Source of the DNA: Sphingobium amiense
Lineage (GTDB): Bacteria; Pseudomonadota; Alphaproteobacteria; Sphingomonadales; Sphingomonadaceae
Direction: 5' to 3'
Assembly (NCBI RefSeq): GCF_003967075.1
Contig: NZ_AP018664.1
Span: 2,356,001-2,420,000 of the forward strand
Length of the DNA stretch: 64,000 bases
Part shown: positions 54,808 through 64,000 of the stretch, in pieces
How the letters are laid out: every line of letters starts with the position of its first letter
How positions within the stretch are numbered: position 1 is the first letter of the stretch
Translations under genes and position numbers: made by a program
The notes under the pieces: model-generated
What the model was told of the DNA's origin: nothing
What the model saw: only the letters and a program-made list of their open reading frames with translations
Database searches by the model: none

Positions 54808-55989
54808 GTGCGCGCTCCCCGATCCCCTTCCGTTTCTGCCCCGTCCGTTCTGGCCCCGTCCGTTCTGGTCCTGTCGGTCATCGCCCTGATTGTGCAGGGC
54901 GGGACGCTGATGACGCTGCCCGCGATCCTGCCGCACATGACGGGCGATTTCGGCTCCCTCGGTCTGGCGGCGACTGTTCTGCTGGTGGCGATGAGCGGCG
55001 GGAACCTCATCGTCGGCCGGCTGATCGGGCGGATGGATGCGCGTGCGGTGATCGCGGGCGGCATCGCGCTGGCGGCGGCAGGATGGCTGGGCGCGGCGAT
55101 GGCGCAGGATAGGATATGGCTGACGGCGGCGCTCGCACTGACGGGGGCGGGAATTGCGGGTTCGACCATCGTGCCGGGCATCGCGATCATCACCCGCGAC
55201 ATGCCGCAGCGGCGGGGCGGGGCGCTGGCGCTGTTTCTGGGCGCGACGATATTGGGCGGCGCGATCATGCCGCCCGCGCTGACGCTGATCGCGGACCTAT
55301 GGCACTGGCGCACGGCGATGATGCTGGCGAGCGCGGCGATGCTGGCGACGATGCCGTTGCTGCTGGTCGTACGGCGCGGCCTCGCTACCGGGGCCGATGC
55401 GCCAGATGCCGGGCGGACAGCGGTCTTGCCGCGCCCCGGCGCGGTGCAGGTGACGGCCGCGATGACCATGGTGCAACTGTCGATCAACGGCATCCTTTTC
55501 GCCCTGGTCGATGGGCTGATGCGGCAAGGGCTGAGCCATGGGCAGGCAGTAACGGCTTTTGGCATTGCGAACTTCATGGGGCTGCCCGCCCTGCTCGCCG
55601 GAGGGTGGGTCGCCGACAGGATCGGGGGCAGAGAAGCGTTCGCGCGCAGTGGCCTGATGCTCGCGGGGGGAAGCGCGGCGCTGCTGGCGGCGGGACCGTT
55701 CGGGATGGCGGGCGTCGCCGCCTTCGTGCTGCTGTGGGGCGTGGCGAGCGCGCTGCCGGGCCAGACCGGCGCGATGATGATCGCCGAGGTCGCGCCGGGC
55801 GCGCGATTCCCTGCCCTGCTGGGCACGGCGGTCGCGGTAGCGAGTCTGGTGGGCGCGCTGGCGCCGATGCTGACCGACATGATGCTGGCGGCGGGCGGCG
55901 GCCTTGCCGGGATCGTCATCGCCTATGCCGGTCTGGCGCTGGGCGGAGCGATGCTGGCGGGAGGGCGATGGAGCCTCTTCACAAAATAG
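54808..55989 (+). CDS. MFS transporter
   Basis: 393 residues from GTG 54808 (GGAA 5 bases upstream), about 12 membrane helices. 'GNLIVGRLIGRMDARAVIAGG' lies in the helix 2-3 loop and 'ITRDMPQRRGGALALFLGATILGG' in the middle. The first 20 residues are encoded by a 15-bp tandem repeat. Divergent from a LuxR-type regulator. The substrate is unknown. Confidence 0.88.
   Translation: MRAPRSPSVSAPSVLAPSVLVLSVIALIVQGGTLMTLPAILPHMTGDFGSLGLAATVLLVAMSGGNLIVGRLIGRMDARAVIAGGIALAAAGWLGAAMAQDRIWLTAALALTGAGIAGSTIVPGIAIITRDMPQRRGGALALFLGATILGGAIMPPALTLIADLWHWRTAMMLASAAMLATMPLLLVVRRGLATGADAPDAGRTAVLPRPGAVQVTAAMTMVQLSINGILFALVDGLMRQGLSHGQAVTAFGIANFMGLPALLAGGWVADRIGGREAFARSGLMLAGGSAALLAAGPFGMAGVAAFVLLWGVASALPGQTGAMMIAEVAPGARFPALLGTAVAVASLVGALAPMLTDMMLAAGGGLAGIVIAYAGLALGGAMLAGGRWSLFTK
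54828..54872 (+). repeat. 15-bp tandem repeat at the start of an MFS gene
   Basis: Three 15-bp units of the type gtccgttctggcccc, the first diverged, encode the repeated SVSAP, SVLAP and SVLVL-like peptide just before the first membrane helix. The unit is a multiple of three, so copy changes would keep the frame. Confidence 0.7.
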
Positions 55990-56177
55990 GAGATTGCTCC
56001 TATATGCGATCAGGAAATCGGTCCTGCCCGCCGCTCGTTGGCGGAAGGGACCGTCCCCCGGATCGCCCGGGGACCGGCACCGGCTAGCGTCCGGAACCGG
56101 CGGGATTGGGCGAATTTGGGCGGGTTTACAGACGCTGACAGTGCGGATCGGACAGTCCCGGCCCGCACTTTTTTGCG

Positions 56178-56210
56178 TGGAATGACAGGCGCGAATCGCC
56201 GGTCATTCCA
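56178..56210 (+). other. Stem-loop in the rpoB leader
   Basis: TGGAATGAC pairs with GTCATTCCA (9 perfect base pairs), extended by GGCG/CGCC after one mismatch. It lies about 67 bases before the rpoB ATG with no T run after it, so it is more likely a leader structure or processing site than a terminator. Confidence 0.5.
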
Positions 56211-56276
56211 CCGCAACAGGGCTGAATTTCCGCTGCGATGCGGGAAAACACGACGAACCGTTACAGGCAGGAACGC

Positions 56277-60443
<4,167 letters not shown>

Positions 60444-60446
60444 GGA

Positions 60447-60997
60447 TTGTCGCTAGTTTCGGACACTGAACTCAATCCGGTTTTCCGCCAGTTGGTGGAA
60501 AACTCGGATTGGGTCTGCATCGAAGCCAAGGGAAATGCCCTAAGCAGGTCTGAGCGCATTGAAAAGGATGGTGTTATCCTCCACTATTTCTCCGAAATTG
60601 GAGGATCGGATCAGATGTTTGACGCAAGGTCTACCGCTCTAGTTCGCGCTGAGAATAACGTGACGGTGGTTCCTAGCTTCAAACGCACCTTTGCCGATCT
60701 GGGCCTAAATTTCACAGGTAGCGACTTGGATTTTAAGACAGTAGATCAAAATTTTGAGACGGTGAGGGGTTATCTTGGCGACAAGAAACGCCTTCTTGAA
60801 CGCGTCGAGGAACAGGCAAAGCGCATACTGGAAGCAGTAATCGACGGAGCAGGCATGGTTCGTGGCCTGCCTCATTCATTGCAAGATGGAGAGCATTTGC
60901 AATGGAGGAGGAGAGTTGACGAAACTTACAGGCGTGCCGCTAGCGAACAGCTGCCGAAATATGAACAAGCAATAGAATCTCTTTCGAGGAATTCGAA

Positions 60998-61001
<4 letters not shown>
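60447..61001 (+). CDS. Unknown gene inserted between rpoB and rpoC
   Basis: 184 codons from a TTG at 60447, 3 bases after the rpoB stop and in the same frame. AGGA directly abuts this TTG, which is too close for a normal Shine-Dalgarno. An in-frame ATG at 60615 has a perfect GGAGG 10 bases upstream and would give 128 residues. The stop overlaps the rpoC ATG (ATGA). GC content is about 49% by hand count, against about 58-62% in sampled rpoB and rpoC lines. The protein is soluble, with no signal peptide or membrane segment; a mixed N-terminal half is followed by a helical, charged C-terminal half ('[19 protein letters not shown]'). I do not recognise a family. Probably acquired by transfer. Confidence 0.75.

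Positions 61002-64000
<2,999 letters not shown>

Overview
This 64 kb window is a piece of a high-GC alphaproteobacterial chromosome, most likely a sphingomonad (order Sphingomonadales, Sphingobium/Sphingomonas-like). This inference rests on gene order (argS-SPOR-nagZ-scpA-scpB; helicase-S4-ferredoxin-CarD), a PhoK-type alkaline phosphatase, a TorF-type porin and two families of dispersed palindromic repeats of the kind common in these genomes. Nearly all of it is dense core-type gene content. I see no rRNA, tRNA, CRISPR array, transposase or prophage, and no gene-free stretch longer than 300 bases.

Layout. 1-4.7 kb (minus strand): argS, a SPOR-domain protein, nagZ, scpA and the start of scpB. 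5-8.8 kb: a lipoprotein, then ispH-thrB-rnhA (plus) facing a nucleotidyltransferase. 8.8-15 kb: an M23 peptidase, a SUV3-like helicase with an overlapping S4 protein, a 7Fe ferredoxin and CarD. 15-25 kb (minus): a small membrane protein, a single-domain asparaginase, proC, YbjN, UbiK, TspO, an RND pump and adaptor, TlyA and a DsbD-like protein. 25-30 kb: a PhoK-like phosphatase, cysE and an EnvZ/OmpR-like pair. 30-35 kb: a TorF porin, a carbonic anhydrase-SulP operon, an orphan response regulator with a degenerate receiver and a small DEDDh exonuclease. 35-44 kb: CorA, tonB-piuC behind a Fur-like box, a ribbon-helix-helix protein, phbB, hemH overlapping an orphan molybdenum hydroxylase, a CoA-binding protein, a GNAT acetyltransferase and Mrp. 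44-56 kb (mostly plus): hflK-hflC, a DegP-type protease, a HerA-like ATPase, a VOC protein, MFS-cysK, a SleB-like hydrolase, and a LuxR regulator divergent from a second MFS transporter. 56-64 kb: rpoB, an extra gene, and rpoC running off the end.

The most striking feature is the extra gene between rpoB and rpoC. A 184-codon ORF of about 49% GC, unlike its neighbours, starts 3 bases after the rpoB stop and ends in an ATGA overlap with the rpoC start. I do not recognise the protein. It is co-directional, translationally linked to rpoC and looks horizontally acquired.

Other points worth a second look are a structured repeat whose two copies keep hairpins by compensatory changes and which has been built into a ribosome-binding site and a C-terminus; a hairpin over the ribosome-binding site of the porin; the degenerate response regulator; and a possible ECF-sigma promoter before the DegP-type gene. 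Several starts were moved from the longest reading frame on ribosome-binding-site, overlap or family grounds, and these are stated in each entry.
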